From Maritimibacter harenae (GTDB lineage Bacteria; Pseudomonadota; Alphaproteobacteria; Rhodobacterales; Rhodobacteraceae), in the NCBI RefSeq assembly GCF_009882975.1, contig NZ_WTUX01000017.1, positions 350,362-414,361 on the forward strand: a stretch of 64,000 nucleotides of DNA, read 5' to 3'. Made by a program: the position numbers and the translations under genes. The notes under the pieces are model-generated. The model had not been told where the DNA came from and made no database searches. It saw only the letters and a program-made list of their open reading frames with translations. Position 1 is the first letter of the stretch, and each line of letters begins with the position of its first letter. Shown here piece by piece: positions 35,358 to 43,428 of this stretch.

Positions 35358-36875
35358 ATGCCCCAGGAGAGTGTCCAGTTTCTCCTGACTGCCGAAGAAG
35401 CCTATCCGGCGTTCGAGCGCATGGTGCTCGGCGCGCGGCGCCACGTGTCCGTGTCCATGCGCATGTTCGACCCGGCCACCCGGCTCTTCAGCGACGCGGG
35501 GCGCAGGATCGGGGACACCTGGGCCGACCTGATCCGGCACAAGCTTGACGAAGGCGTGCAGATCACCATCGTGATCACGGATTTCGACCCGGTCGCGCGA
35601 CCGTCTCTGCACCGCTATTCCTGGGCCTGCCGCGCCGCCTGCTTGGCCGCCGCCGAAGCCTCGCAGCATCCCGAGAAGCTGGACATCTCGGTGCACATGC
35701 ACGCCGCGCGCGTCGGCTGGCCGCATCGGCTGCTGTTCATGCCGGTGACGCGGGGCAAGCTGCGGGTGGAGTGCGACCGGCTGTCGGGGCTGGAGCGCGA
35801 CGAGTGCGAGGCCTGCCTCGACACCATGCCCGGATTTCGCCGTCTCGTGCGCTGGCGGCGCGAGCGGCTGTCGCCCCGGGCCTGGCCGCCTGCCCCGCTC
35901 GTCCCGGCGACGCATCACCAGAAGATGGCGGTCGTGGATGGCGAGATGCTTTACGTCGGCGGGCTCGACCTGAGCCCGCGCCGCTATGACGGCAAGGACC
36001 ACGAACGCCCGCCGGAGAAGACATGGCACGATGTTCAGATGATCATGACTGGCCCGGTCGTGCAGGCCGCGCAGCAACACCTCGACGAGTTTCGCGAGGT
36101 CACGGCGGGCCGCTCGGCGCCGGCGCGCTTCAACGGGCTTTTGCGCACGATTTCCGCAGACGTGCCGGGGGGTCGGCGGCTTGCCCCGCAGAACATCCTG
36201 CGCGAGCTCGAGGAAGCCTACCTGCGCCTGATCCGCACCGCGCGCCACTACATCTACATCGAAACGCAGTTCCTGCGTTCGAGCGCGATCACGGATGCGC
36301 TCCTGACCGCCGCCGAGGCCCAGCCGGAGCTGCAACTGATCGTGCTGATGCCGGCCGCGCCGGAAGATATCGCCTTCGACCGCAGCGACAACCTCGACGC
36401 GCGGTTCGGCGAGCAATTGCAGAGCGACGCGGTTACCGCGCTGTACGATGCCTTCGGCGACCGGGCGTTCTTCGGCGCCCCGGCCCAGCCGCGCGCGCAG
36501 GAGACCGGGCATCGCGACAGCCACTACGGCGCGCCGATCGTCTATGTCCACGCCAAGGTGATGGTGGTCGACGGGCGCGCCGCGCTCGTCTCGTCGGCCA
36601 ACCTCAACGGCCGGTCGCTGCGTTGGGACACGGAAACCGGCGTCGAGGTGCGCGACACCTACGCGGTCGGACGTTTCTTCGCGCGCTGTTGCGAGCACTG
36701 GTTCGCCGGCACGCCGCACGGCGACTGCGAACGGGCCGAAAGCTGGACCGCTGTCGCGCGCGAAAACGCGCGACTGGACCCCGATGCACGCACCCATTTC
36801 ATCCTGCCCTACAACGTGGAACCGGCCGAGGAATTCGGCACGCCCATTCCCGGCATCCCCGAGGAAATGGTCTAG
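35358..36875 (+). CDS. Phospholipase D-like phosphodiesterase
   Basis: 505 residues with two HKD motifs: THHQKMAVVDGEMLYVGGLD (~190) and YVHAKVMVVDGRAALVSSAN (~395). This is a pseudo-dimeric PLD like cardiolipin synthases or eukaryotic-type PLD. There is no transmembrane segment or clear signal peptide at the N-terminus (MPQESVQFLLTAEEAY). Substrates could be phospholipid or another phosphodiester. ATG 35358 has a strong GGAAGGAG. It is separated from the operon upstream by 136 bp and overlaps the end of the convergent NAT gene by 4 bp. Confidence 0.88.
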   Translation: MPQESVQFLLTAEEAYPAFERMVLGARRHVSVSMRMFDPATRLFSDAGRRIGDTWADLIRHKLDEGVQITIVITDFDPVARPSLHRYSWACRAACLAAAEASQHPEKLDISVHMHAARVGWPHRLLFMPVTRGKLRVECDRLSGLERDECEACLDTMPGFRRLVRWRRERLSPRAWPPAPLVPATHHQKMAVVDGEMLYVGGLDLSPRRYDGKDHERPPEKTWHDVQMIMTGPVVQAAQQHLDEFREVTAGRSAPARFNGLLRTISADVPGGRRLAPQNILRELEEAYLRLIRTARHYIYIETQFLRSSAITDALLTAAEAQPELQLIVLMPAAPEDIAFDRSDNLDARFGEQLQSDAVTALYDAFGDRAFFGAPAQPRAQETGHRDSHYGAPIVYVHAKVMVVDGRAALVSSANLNGRSLRWDTETGVEVRDTYAVGRFFARCCEHWFAGTPHGDCERAESWTAVARENARLDPDARTHFILPYNVEPAEEFGTPIPGIPEEMV

Positions 36876-37687
36876 CGCCCGAGCGGCGCATCCTCGATTT
36901 TCGCCCAGATCGCGTCGATCAGGTCGTCACCCAGTGCCAGCGTGAAATCCTCGCGCAGCACCTGGGCCAGTTCATCGCGTGTTTCGATCACGTGGCGCGT
37001 CTGCTCGGGCGGCAAACCCCGCGTCAGGGCGCGGTTGAACAATGCCACGCGTCCATCGGGGCCGTGGAACGCGGCCATCAGGTTGGAGCGGAACGGCGCC
37101 TTGTCCCAGCAGGCCGTCACCACGTTCGCCGCCTCGATATCGACCGGGCGGACGGGGTGATCGTCAAAGCCCCACAGCGACACCCAGGCCCCGCCCGCAC
37201 GCCGCTCCAGCACGCGTTCATCACTCTGCGGGTCGCGCGTGAAGCGGTAGGTCCCGTTCGGCGCCTCGAACGCCGCGCCCGCGACAAGCGGCACGGGATC
37301 GATCGGGGCGTGGCCGCCGAAGCCCACGTCCGTCACCAGCGTCGCCCCGTCGACATCGACGAGGAACGCCTGGTGCGTGCGCGCCCCGCCCTCGGGCGCG
37401 CCGTTGCGCACGCGGGCCAGCACCGGCGTCGCCGCGTAACCCAGCGCGCCGAGCGCTTCACCGAAAAGCCAGTTGTGCTCGAAGCAATAGCCGCCCCGTC
37501 TGCGCCGGACGAGCTTGTCCATCTGGGCGTCGGGGTCCAGCGACGGAACCCGCCCCGTCAGCGGGTCGATGTTCTCGAACGGGATCGCCCGCATGTGCGC
37601 CCTTGTCAGCGCCGTCAGGCCCGCCGCCCCCGGCGGCACGTCCGACAACCCGAGGCGGTCGAGATAGGCATCCAGGTCGAACGACAT
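36872..37687 (-). CDS. nat: Arylamine N-acetyltransferase
   Basis: 271 residues with the Cys-His-Asp triad of NAT enzymes: RRRGGYCFEHNWLF (Cys ~70), GARTHQAFLVDV (His) and LVTDVGFGG (Asp). It moves acetyl from acetyl-CoA to arylamines, hydrazines or hydroxylamines. Its ATG overlaps the stop of the glutamine-synthetase-like gene (TGATG), so translation is coupled. Last gene of the Rieske-ligase-NAT operon; the context suggests protection against, or processing of, aromatic amines. Confidence 0.92.
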   Translation of the reverse strand: MSFDLDAYLDRLGLSDVPPGAAGLTALTRAHMRAIPFENIDPLTGRVPSLDPDAQMDKLVRRRRGGYCFEHNWLFGEALGALGYAATPVLARVRNGAPEGGARTHQAFLVDVDGATLVTDVGFGGHAPIDPVPLVAGAAFEAPNGTYRFTRDPQSDERVLERRAGGAWVSLWGFDDHPVRPVDIEAANVVTACWDKAPFRSNLMAAFHGPDGRVALFNRALTRGLPPEQTRHVIETRDELAQVLREDFTLALGDDLIDAIWAKIEDAPLGR

Positions 37688-39138
37688 CAGAACAGCCTGA
37701 AATACTCGGCTTGTTCCCAGTCCGAGACATGAGCAAGGTACCGGTCCCATTCGGCGCGCTTCAGCGTGGCGAGATGCGTGACCGTCTCGGCCCCGAGGAC
37801 GCGCGCGTATAGGGGCGAGGCCGCGAACGCCTCGATCGCGGCGCCCAGCGAGGCGGGCAGCGCCGGGGCCTCTTCGGCGTAGGGCGACGTCACGGGGGCG
37901 GGCGGCGCAAGCCCCGCGTCCATCCCGGCCAGGCCCGAGGCGATCTGTGAGGCGAACAGAAGATAGGGGTTCGCCGCCGGGTCGGCGACCCGGTTCTCGA
38001 GCCGACTGGCAGGGTCCCCGGGCGCGATCAGCGCGCGCAGCATGGCGCCACGGTTGTCGCGGCCCCAGGCGATGCGGTCCGGGGCGAGCTGGAACTGCGT
38101 ATAGCGCTTGTAGCCATTCACCGTGGGGGTGGTGAGCAGGCAGCTCTCGGCCGCATGGGCCAGGATGCCCGCGATCCACTGGCCGGCCAGGTCGGTCAGC
38201 TCACCGCTGTCGCTCATGAACCGGTTCTCGCCGCTCTTCCTGTCGAGAACCGAAGCATGCACGTGCCAGCCGGAGGCGGCCGCGTTGGCAACCTTCGGGC
38301 GGCACATGAAGGTCGCGTGCTTGCCCTCCTGCGCGCAGACCTCTTTGGCGAGCGTGCGGAACATCACCATCGCGTCCGCCTGCGTCACCGGATCGGCTGG
38401 GTCGAAGGTGAACTCCACCTGCCCCGGCCCCATCTCGACCTCGGTCGTGCGCACCGGCAGCCCCATCTCCTCGCAGACCCGCCGCAGGCGGTCCATGATC
38501 GGCTCGAGCTGGGCATAGATCGTTTCGGTGAGGAACTGGTAGCCCGGCGCGGGCGCGCGCGTCTCGGGCGGTGCGGGCGGCATGGTCGTGTCGGCATGGT
38601 CGAGCTTCGGGTCCACGACGTCGAAGACGTGGAACTCCACCTCGAGCCCGATCCGCATCTCGAGCCCCTGTTCGGCCAGCCGCTCCACCTGCGCGCGCAG
38701 AAGGTCGCGCGGCGCGAAGGGGATGGGTCCGCCGTCCTGCCGGCGCGCGTCGCAGAGGATCCAGCCGGAATGGTCCGACCACGGCAGACGCCGGAAGGTC
38801 GCGGGGTCCGGCACGAGCAGGATGTCCGACGCCCCGGCCATCGGCGCGTCTTCGTCCCCGGTCCAGATCGGGAAAGCGGTGCGGTGCGACGTGTCCTTCA
38901 GAAGCAGCGTCGAGGGCACCTTCATCCCGTCGGCCATGATCGACGGCAAGGCGCGCGCCGCGACGGTCTTGCCGCGCAGCACGCCGTGCATGTCGGCGAA
39001 CAGCACGCGCACGGTCTCCAGCCCGTCCGCCGCAACCCGGTCGATCATCTCCGCGGCCGCCGCGATCCCGTCGGCATCGCGCAGACCCAGCCGCGCCAAT
39101 GTCCCCTCGCCCAACCGGGCCTTGTCTCCTCCCCTCAC
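37687..39138 (-). CDS. Glutamine-synthetase-like gamma-glutamyl ligase
   Basis: 483 residues from the GTG at 39138 (8 nt after the Rieske stop); a TTG at 39114 behind GGGGAGGAG is also possible. GS landmarks: GLEVEFHVFD, TEVEMGPGQVEFTF, GWHVHASVLD, TVNGYKRYTQFQ, APDRIAWGRDNR and RLENRVADPAANPYLLFA. The sequence is of the divergent class that joins glutamate to amines (PuuA, IpuC, AtdA1/TdnQ) rather than classical GlnA. Beside a Rieske oxygenase and NAT, an amine substrate is the best guess. Confidence 0.85.
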   Translation of the reverse strand: MRGGDKARLGEGTLARLGLRDADGIAAAAEMIDRVAADGLETVRVLFADMHGVLRGKTVAARALPSIMADGMKVPSTLLLKDTSHRTAFPIWTGDEDAPMAGASDILLVPDPATFRRLPWSDHSGWILCDARRQDGGPIPFAPRDLLRAQVERLAEQGLEMRIGLEVEFHVFDVVDPKLDHADTTMPPAPPETRAPAPGYQFLTETIYAQLEPIMDRLRRVCEEMGLPVRTTEVEMGPGQVEFTFDPADPVTQADAMVMFRTLAKEVCAQEGKHATFMCRPKVANAAASGWHVHASVLDRKSGENRFMSDSGELTDLAGQWIAGILAHAAESCLLTTPTVNGYKRYTQFQLAPDRIAWGRDNRGAMLRALIAPGDPASRLENRVADPAANPYLLFASQIASGLAGMDAGLAPPAPVTSPYAEEAPALPASLGAAIEAFAASPLYARVLGAETVTHLATLKRAEWDRYLAHVSDWEQAEYFRLF

Positions 39139-39145
39139 GCGCGCC

Positions 39146-40468
39146 TCATTCCACCTTGGCGTTCCAGCCGGTGCAGGCCGCACGGCGTGCCGCGTCGCCC
39201 TCGGTATAGGCACGCTGCCAGTCACCGTCGTTCGAGATGGTGTCGTTCGCGAGCGGCCCGGTGAGCGCGGCGACGTCGGTGCCGTTCTTCATCGGCAGCG
39301 CGTCCTCGTTGCCCTCCTCGAGCGCCTTGATCGCGGCGCGCAGGCGGCGGCGGTTGGCGATGATCGCCTTGTCGGTCTTGCCCAGGTGCTCCTGCGTGCG
39401 GTCCTGGATACGGCCCATCGACTCCACCGCCCACTGGTCGTGCACGTTGATGTCGAGCCCCATGCCCGTGTAGGTCAGGCTTTCCTGCTCGTCCGGGTCG
39501 TAGCCGTAGTTGTTGCGCTTGTTCTTGAGCGGCGCGTAGTCCGGCAGCCGGTGCTCGGCCAGCCGCTGCTCACGCATGAGCTCCTTGTTCACCGGTTCCC
39601 CGAAGCTCGTGAACATCGAGTACCAGTAGCAGGTCTCGTCATCGATCGGCACGTGCCACTGGGTGATGATCATTTCCCGGCTCATCGGGATGGTGATCGC
39701 CTCGGGGAAGATCTGGTTGGTCACGCGCACGTGGGTGCGCCCGTCATCGAGATGACGCAGGGCGATGACGCGCATGCCGTACTCGGTTTCCTCGACCTCG
39801 ATCTCGGGGCGCGGGTAGTCGCGCAGGAGCTGGGTCATCGGGATCTCGGTATTGGCCGCCTTGTCGCGGAACTGCTTGCCGTAGCTGTCCTCGGGGTCCT
39901 CGTCCTGGAGGAAGCGGTGCAGGAACGAGGCGTGCGCGGGGTCGATCCCGACCTCGAGCGCCTGGAGCCAGTTGCACTCCCACAACCCCTTGAAGGCGAA
40001 GACATGGCTTTCGGGGGCGCGGAAGCAATCGAAATTCGGAAATTCCGGCGGATCGCCCGGGCCCATGTACGCGAAGACGATGCCGTTCTTCTCCACCACC
40101 GGGTAGGAGGTCGTCTTGATGCGTTCGTGCATGCGCGAGCCTTCGGGCTCTCCCGGTTGCTCGACGCACTGGCCGGTACGGTCGAAATGCCAGCCGTGGA
40201 ACGGGCAGCGCAGACCGTTGTCCTCGAGCCGGCCATAGCACAGGTCGGAGCCGCGATGCGGACAGTGACGACCGATCAGTCCAAGCTCGCCATCTTCGTT
40301 GCGAAAGAGCACGAGCTCCTCGCCCAGAAGCGTCACCGGCACCACCGGGCGCTTGCCCTCCAGTTCGTCGGTGAGCGCGGCAGGCTGCCAGTACCGGCGC
40401 AGCACGTCACCCGCCGGTTTGCCCGGCCCGACCTGCGTGATCGTGTCGTTGAGTTGCTGGCTGATCAT
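39146..40468 (-). CDS. Rieske non-heme iron oxygenase alpha subunit
   Basis: 440 residues. The Rieske [2Fe-2S] site is in CPHRGSDLCYGRLEDNGLRC followed by PFHGWHFD (CxH...CxxH, residues ~68-92). The mononuclear-iron site is EVGIDPAHASFLHRF (DxxHxxxxH, ~195). Length and order resemble phthalate-dioxygenase-type homo-oligomeric oxygenases. No reductase or ferredoxin gene is in the window, so electron transfer must come from elsewhere. ATG 40468 has GGAGGAGGCACC upstream. First gene of the operon. Confidence 0.92.
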   Translation of the reverse strand: MISQQLNDTITQVGPGKPAGDVLRRYWQPAALTDELEGKRPVVPVTLLGEELVLFRNEDGELGLIGRHCPHRGSDLCYGRLEDNGLRCPFHGWHFDRTGQCVEQPGEPEGSRMHERIKTTSYPVVEKNGIVFAYMGPGDPPEFPNFDCFRAPESHVFAFKGLWECNWLQALEVGIDPAHASFLHRFLQDEDPEDSYGKQFRDKAANTEIPMTQLLRDYPRPEIEVEETEYGMRVIALRHLDDGRTHVRVTNQIFPEAITIPMSREMIITQWHVPIDDETCYWYSMFTSFGEPVNKELMREQRLAEHRLPDYAPLKNKRNNYGYDPDEQESLTYTGMGLDINVHDQWAVESMGRIQDRTQEHLGKTDKAIIANRRRLRAAIKALEEGNEDALPMKNGTDVAALTGPLANDTISNDGDWQRAYTEGDAARRAACTGWNAKVE

Positions 40469-40515
40469 GGTGCCTCCTCCCCTGCCTTTTCGTTGCCGGC
40501 GCAATGGTTACAGAA

Positions 40516-40533
40516 TTTGACCAGAAGGCCAAA
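40516..40533. promoter_or_regulatory. Imperfect palindrome in the Rieske/Kelch divergent region
   Basis: TTTGACC-AGAA-GGCCAAA (one mismatch in 7-bp arms), centred in the 99-bp gap between divergent starts at 40468 and 40568. A TTTGACA at 40537-40543 follows. Size and place suit an operator for the catabolic operon, but no regulator is assigned. Confidence 0.4.
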
Positions 40534-40567
40534 CGGTTTGACAATGCCGTGACGGAGGCCGCATCGC

Positions 40568-41557
40568 ATGATCCGAAACGCCATCCTGGCAAGCATTCTG
40601 ACCCTGCTCCCGACCATTTGCGGGGCAGATCCCGGCTGGCGACCGGCGCCCGAAATGCCCGTGGCCGCACAGGAAATCTACGGTGCCGTCCGTGCGGACC
40701 GATTCTACACGCTCGGCGGATTCGGGGCGGACGGCGCGCCCGTCGCGGCCGCGCAGGTCTTCGACGCCCGGGCCGGCACCTGGAGCATGCTCCCACCCCT
40801 GCCCGAGCCGCGCCACCACGTGGGCGTCGCCATCGCGGGCGGGCGCCTCTACGCCATCGGCGGCTTCACCGGGACGCCGCCCGAATGGCGCGCCACCGAT
40901 GCGGTTTCGGTCTTCGATTTCGAAACGGAGGAATGGAGACCCGGACCTTCGCTCCCGGTTGCGCGCGGCGAACACCTGACAGTCGTGGTGGCGGACGAGA
41001 TCGTCGTGATCGGCGGCCGCGTGCCCCGCGCCCCCGGTGCGGCCCGCTTCGCCGACCACGCGGACACGTCACGCGTCGATATCCTCGACACGGCGACAGG
41101 AACCTGGCGGCGGGGCGCCAACGCCCCCACGGCCCGCAACAGCGCGGCAGGTGGCGTGATCGACGGACGGGTGCACGTGGTGGGGGGACGGCAGTTCGAT
41201 CCCGGCGCGGCGGTGTCCCTCAGCAACGTGGCAATCCACGAGGTCTACGACCCGCAGCGCGACAGCTGGAGCCGCCGTCCCCCGATGCCACAGGCGCAGG
41301 GCGGGCTCTCGGCCGCGGTTCTGGACGGACGGCTCCACGTCTTCGGCGGCGAAGCGTTCAGCCCCCGCCCCCATGTCTTCCCGGACACCTGGGCGTTCGA
41401 CCCCGAAAGCGGCGACTGGCGCCCTCAACCGTCGATGCGCACGCCCCGCCACGGCACCGCCGCCGCAACCCTGAACGGCGCCCTTCACGTCTTCGGCGGC
41501 GCGACCCGGGCCGGCCTCGGGGCCGTGGCAACGGTGGAACGGCGCACCCCGGACTGA
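40568..41557 (+). CDS. Secreted Kelch-repeat beta-propeller protein
   Basis: 329 residues. Signal peptide MIRNAILASILTLLPTICGA, then about six Kelch repeats recognisable by the double-glycine pattern: FYTLGGFGA, LYAIGGFTG, IVVIGGRVP, VHVVGGRQF, LHVFGGEAF, LHVFGGATR, each preceded by a W in the previous blade (TWSMLPPLP, EWRPGPSLP, TWRRGANAP). A periplasmic six-bladed propeller is expected; function unknown. Followed by a strong terminator. Confidence 0.85.
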   Translation: MIRNAILASILTLLPTICGADPGWRPAPEMPVAAQEIYGAVRADRFYTLGGFGADGAPVAAAQVFDARAGTWSMLPPLPEPRHHVGVAIAGGRLYAIGGFTGTPPEWRATDAVSVFDFETEEWRPGPSLPVARGEHLTVVVADEIVVIGGRVPRAPGAARFADHADTSRVDILDTATGTWRRGANAPTARNSAAGGVIDGRVHVVGGRQFDPGAAVSLSNVAIHEVYDPQRDSWSRRPPMPQAQGGLSAAVLDGRLHVFGGEAFSPRPHVFPDTWAFDPESGDWRPQPSMRTPRHGTAAATLNGALHVFGGATRAGLGAVATVERRTPD

Positions 41558-41559
41558 AA

Positions 41560-41586
41560 AAGCCCCCGCCGCGGGGGCGAGGGCTT
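41560..41586. terminator. Bidirectional intrinsic terminator
   Basis: AAAAAGCCC...GGGCTTCCTT: outer arms AAGCCC (41560-41565) and GGGCTT (41581-41586), with an inner CCGC/GCGG stem. It sits between convergent stops of the Kelch gene (41557) and the acidic secreted protein (41610). Confidence 0.75.
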
Positions 41587-41609
41587 CCTTCTTCGGCGAT
41601 CGAGCCGAA

Positions 41610-42152
41610 TTACGTGCGGTCGTCGACCACGACCTGAACGATGCCTTCGGAGGTCATGAAGACGTAGAGAACGTCACCGGCCTCGAAGCCTTCGTCTTCA
41701 ACCGTCTCGTTGACTTCGGCATTGGCTTCGACGTCGGCCTGGAACTCTTCGATGTCTTCACCGGTCTTCGCGACCGCCTGGTCCAGCGCCTCGGCATTCT
41801 CGGCCGCGTTGCCTTTGACCTCGGTCACGCCGGTCACATCGATCTCGGTCTCCGAATCGACTTCCGACCAATCGAAGTTCGAGAAGTTGTCAGTGTTCAT
41901 CTCCGACACGATGCGCCCAAAGGTCAGGCCATCTTCGTCCTTGTCGGTGGCGACTTCGGAATACATCCCGGTTTCGGAATCGGTGGTCGCCTCGGCAGCC
42001 ATGTCCTGGCCGTTCGCACCGTTGTCCCCGGCGCTCACGCTCGCCTCGGCCCCGACGCTCGCATCGGCATCAGCGCTCTGGGCAAGGGCCGCCCCGGAAA
42101 CGGTGGTGGTCAGGATCGCCGCGAGTGCGGCAGTGGTCTTGTAAAAGGTCAT
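41610..42152 (-). CDS. Acidic secreted protein of unknown function
   Basis: 180 residues. A signal peptide (MTFYKTTAALAAILTTTVSGAALA, cleavage near AQ) is followed by a strongly acidic mature chain (many D/E, few K/R). It contains TFGRIVSEMNTDNFSNFDWS and a hydrophobic C-terminal strand pair (GDVLYVFMTSEGIVQVVVDD). I recognise no family. ATG 42152 has GAAGGAGGCTGAC upstream. Last host gene before the prophage attachment site. Confidence 0.7.
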   Translation of the reverse strand: MTFYKTTAALAAILTTTVSGAALAQSADADASVGAEASVSAGDNGANGQDMAAEATTDSETGMYSEVATDKDEDGLTFGRIVSEMNTDNFSNFDWSEVDSETEIDVTGVTEVKGNAAENAEALDQAVAKTGEDIEEFQADVEANAEVNETVEDEGFEAGDVLYVFMTSEGIVQVVVDDRT

Positions 42153-42313
42153 GTCAGCCTCCTTCGGTTCTGACACGGGCCACCAGGGCCCGCTCTGACC
42201 TCTCAATGCGAGACCCCCCGTCTCGCGTTCCGAACCGCGTCGAGACGAGCAGATTCCCGCCAAACGCTGATATGCGCTGGTGCCATGCAGGATCGGATAT
42301 GTCCGGAGGGGGA

Positions 42314-42371
42314 GTGGTGGGCGACCCTGGAATCGAACCAGGCATGGGTCTCCCCGGCGGAGTTACAGTCC
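42314..42371 (-). other. Prophage attachment site: displaced 3' half of tRNA-Tyr(GTA)
   Basis: Minus strand: anticodon loop CTGTAAC (42367-42361, GTA), 3' anticodon stem TCCGC, class II variable arm containing GGG-AGA-CCC, T-arm CCTGG-TTCGATT-CCAGG, acceptor half GTCGCCC, A, CCA. The 5' half (acceptor GGGCGAC, D-arm) is absent, and pairing fails at 42372, where element sequence begins. This is the expected footprint of integration into a tRNA 3' half, with the element on the right. Confidence 0.85.
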
Positions 42372-42375
42372 GACG

Positions 42376-42464
42376 GAACTCTTTGTTTTCATAAGAGTTT
42401 TATGTAAACGGACACGGTTTGTTCACCACGAAAAATCAATGGGTTACCGGGCATGTGTAAACGG
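42376..42464. repeat. Inverted and direct repeats beside the att core
   Basis: AACTCTT (42376-42382) / AAGAGTT (42392-42398), an inverted repeat with a 9-nt loop, and two direct copies of TGTAAACGG (42402-42410 and 42456-42464). They lie just inside the element and could be arm-type integrase or excisionase sites. The rest of the gap to 42501 shows no gene. Confidence 0.4.
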
Positions 42465-42501
42465 CTTTTGCTCGAAAGTTGCAATCTCCTTTCGGCCAGC
42501 C

Positions 42502-42867
42502 TCACTCCAGCGTTGCATCAAATTCTATCAAGCGACGATCGCCGTTGGAGCCCGGTGCGACGATGATTTTCGCGTTGGAAATCCCAGGACCGGAGAAATC
42601 AATCGAACGGTTCACAAGCTGGTCGGATTCTTGAGTGATGCGGTATCCGTTTTCGTCCAAAAGCTCCTCCCATTGGGTCAGAAGGGTGTCCACGTCAGCT
42701 TCTGTCGAAAACGAAAACAGTCTGATGCTGGATCCAAGCGATCGATCCATAACGATTTCGGCATCTTTCGGGAACTCGAGTACGTCCGGGATCCAGGCTT
42801 GGATATGTTCTTCGGCATAGCCTACCATTGTACCTGCGAACGTAAGAACCAAGGCGAACGTGAGCAT
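42502..42867 (-). CDS. Small exported protein of unknown function (prophage cargo)
   Basis: 121 residues from ATG 42867. A hydrophobic signal peptide (MLTFALVLTFAGTMVGYAEE) is followed by a compact alpha/beta domain (VLEFPKDAEIVMDRSL, IRLFSFSTEADVDTLLTQWE, ENGYRITQES, RRLIEFDATLE) resembling small periplasmic proteins. The frame opens upstream to 42969, but the signal peptide favours 42867. No clear ribosome site. Clearly more AT-rich than the host genes. No family recognised. Confidence 0.55.
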   Translation of the reverse strand: MLTFALVLTFAGTMVGYAEEHIQAWIPDVLEFPKDAEIVMDRSLGSSIRLFSFSTEADVDTLLTQWEELLDENGYRITQESDQLVNRSIDFSGPGISNAKIIVAPGSNGDRRLIEFDATLE

Positions 42868-43141
42868 ATCGTGTGTGATCTTGCGCAGGTACCGAAGTAG
42901 GTTTCGGGATGGTGCACAGGTTCCGGAGATGGTCGGGGCAGAGACGTACTGCGAAGCAACGAGGTCCATGAGTGACGTGTTATCAGCGATGTCCCAACCG
43001 TCAAGCTTTCACACAGGCCGGAGCGTTTCATGCCGTACGCTCGCCCCGCTCAAGATCAACATGTTTGCATGCTACCGCGCTCACGATGCGAGCGAGTTGC
43101 AAACCAAAATTTGAGCCTGAACGGCATCTAGACTAACTCCT

Positions 43142-43408
43142 GTGGCAAGTGTCGAAGACAACCCGACTCATGTCCGCGTTTCTCAAAGCAACATGAACGT
43201 CACCGCCGATCAACTTGAGCGTATGTGGCTTCCCGCTCTCATTGGATCGGTCCGCACACTGTACATCTGTCCATGCCCTACGTTGAAGTACGATCTAAAG
43301 AGCGAGGGAAGCACAATCGGATCTGTCGCCCGTGCAAGGGTGAGATCGGGATGTTGGGGTGATTGGACGATGACGCTAACGATTTCGGATGACTCCATCG
43401 GATATTGA
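43142..43408 (+). CDS. Possible small protein before the cargo operon
   Basis: 88 residues from a GTG. It has ordinary amino-acid composition (TADQLERMWLPALIGSVRTL) and a Cys pair (YICPCP), but no recognised family, no strong ribosome site and no membrane segment. It ends 20 bp before the next gene's ATG. It may be real or chance; listed because nothing else explains 43142-43408. Confidence 0.3.
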   Translation: MASVEDNPTHVRVSQSNMNVTADQLERMWLPALIGSVRTLYICPCPTLKYDLKSEGSTIGSVARARVRSGCWGDWTMTLTISDDSIGY

Positions 43409-43428
43409 AACCGTGCAACTATTCTCTG

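Noticed and set aside
37687-39138. Classical glutamine synthetase GlnA
   Set aside because: Divergent sequence, non-standard N-terminus, no adenylylation-site context and no glnB neighbour; it is placed in an amine-type catabolic operon.
42314-42380. Functional tRNA-Tyr
   Set aside because: Only the 3' half is present. No acceptor 5' strand or D-arm precedes it, and the anticodon stem has lost its outer pair.
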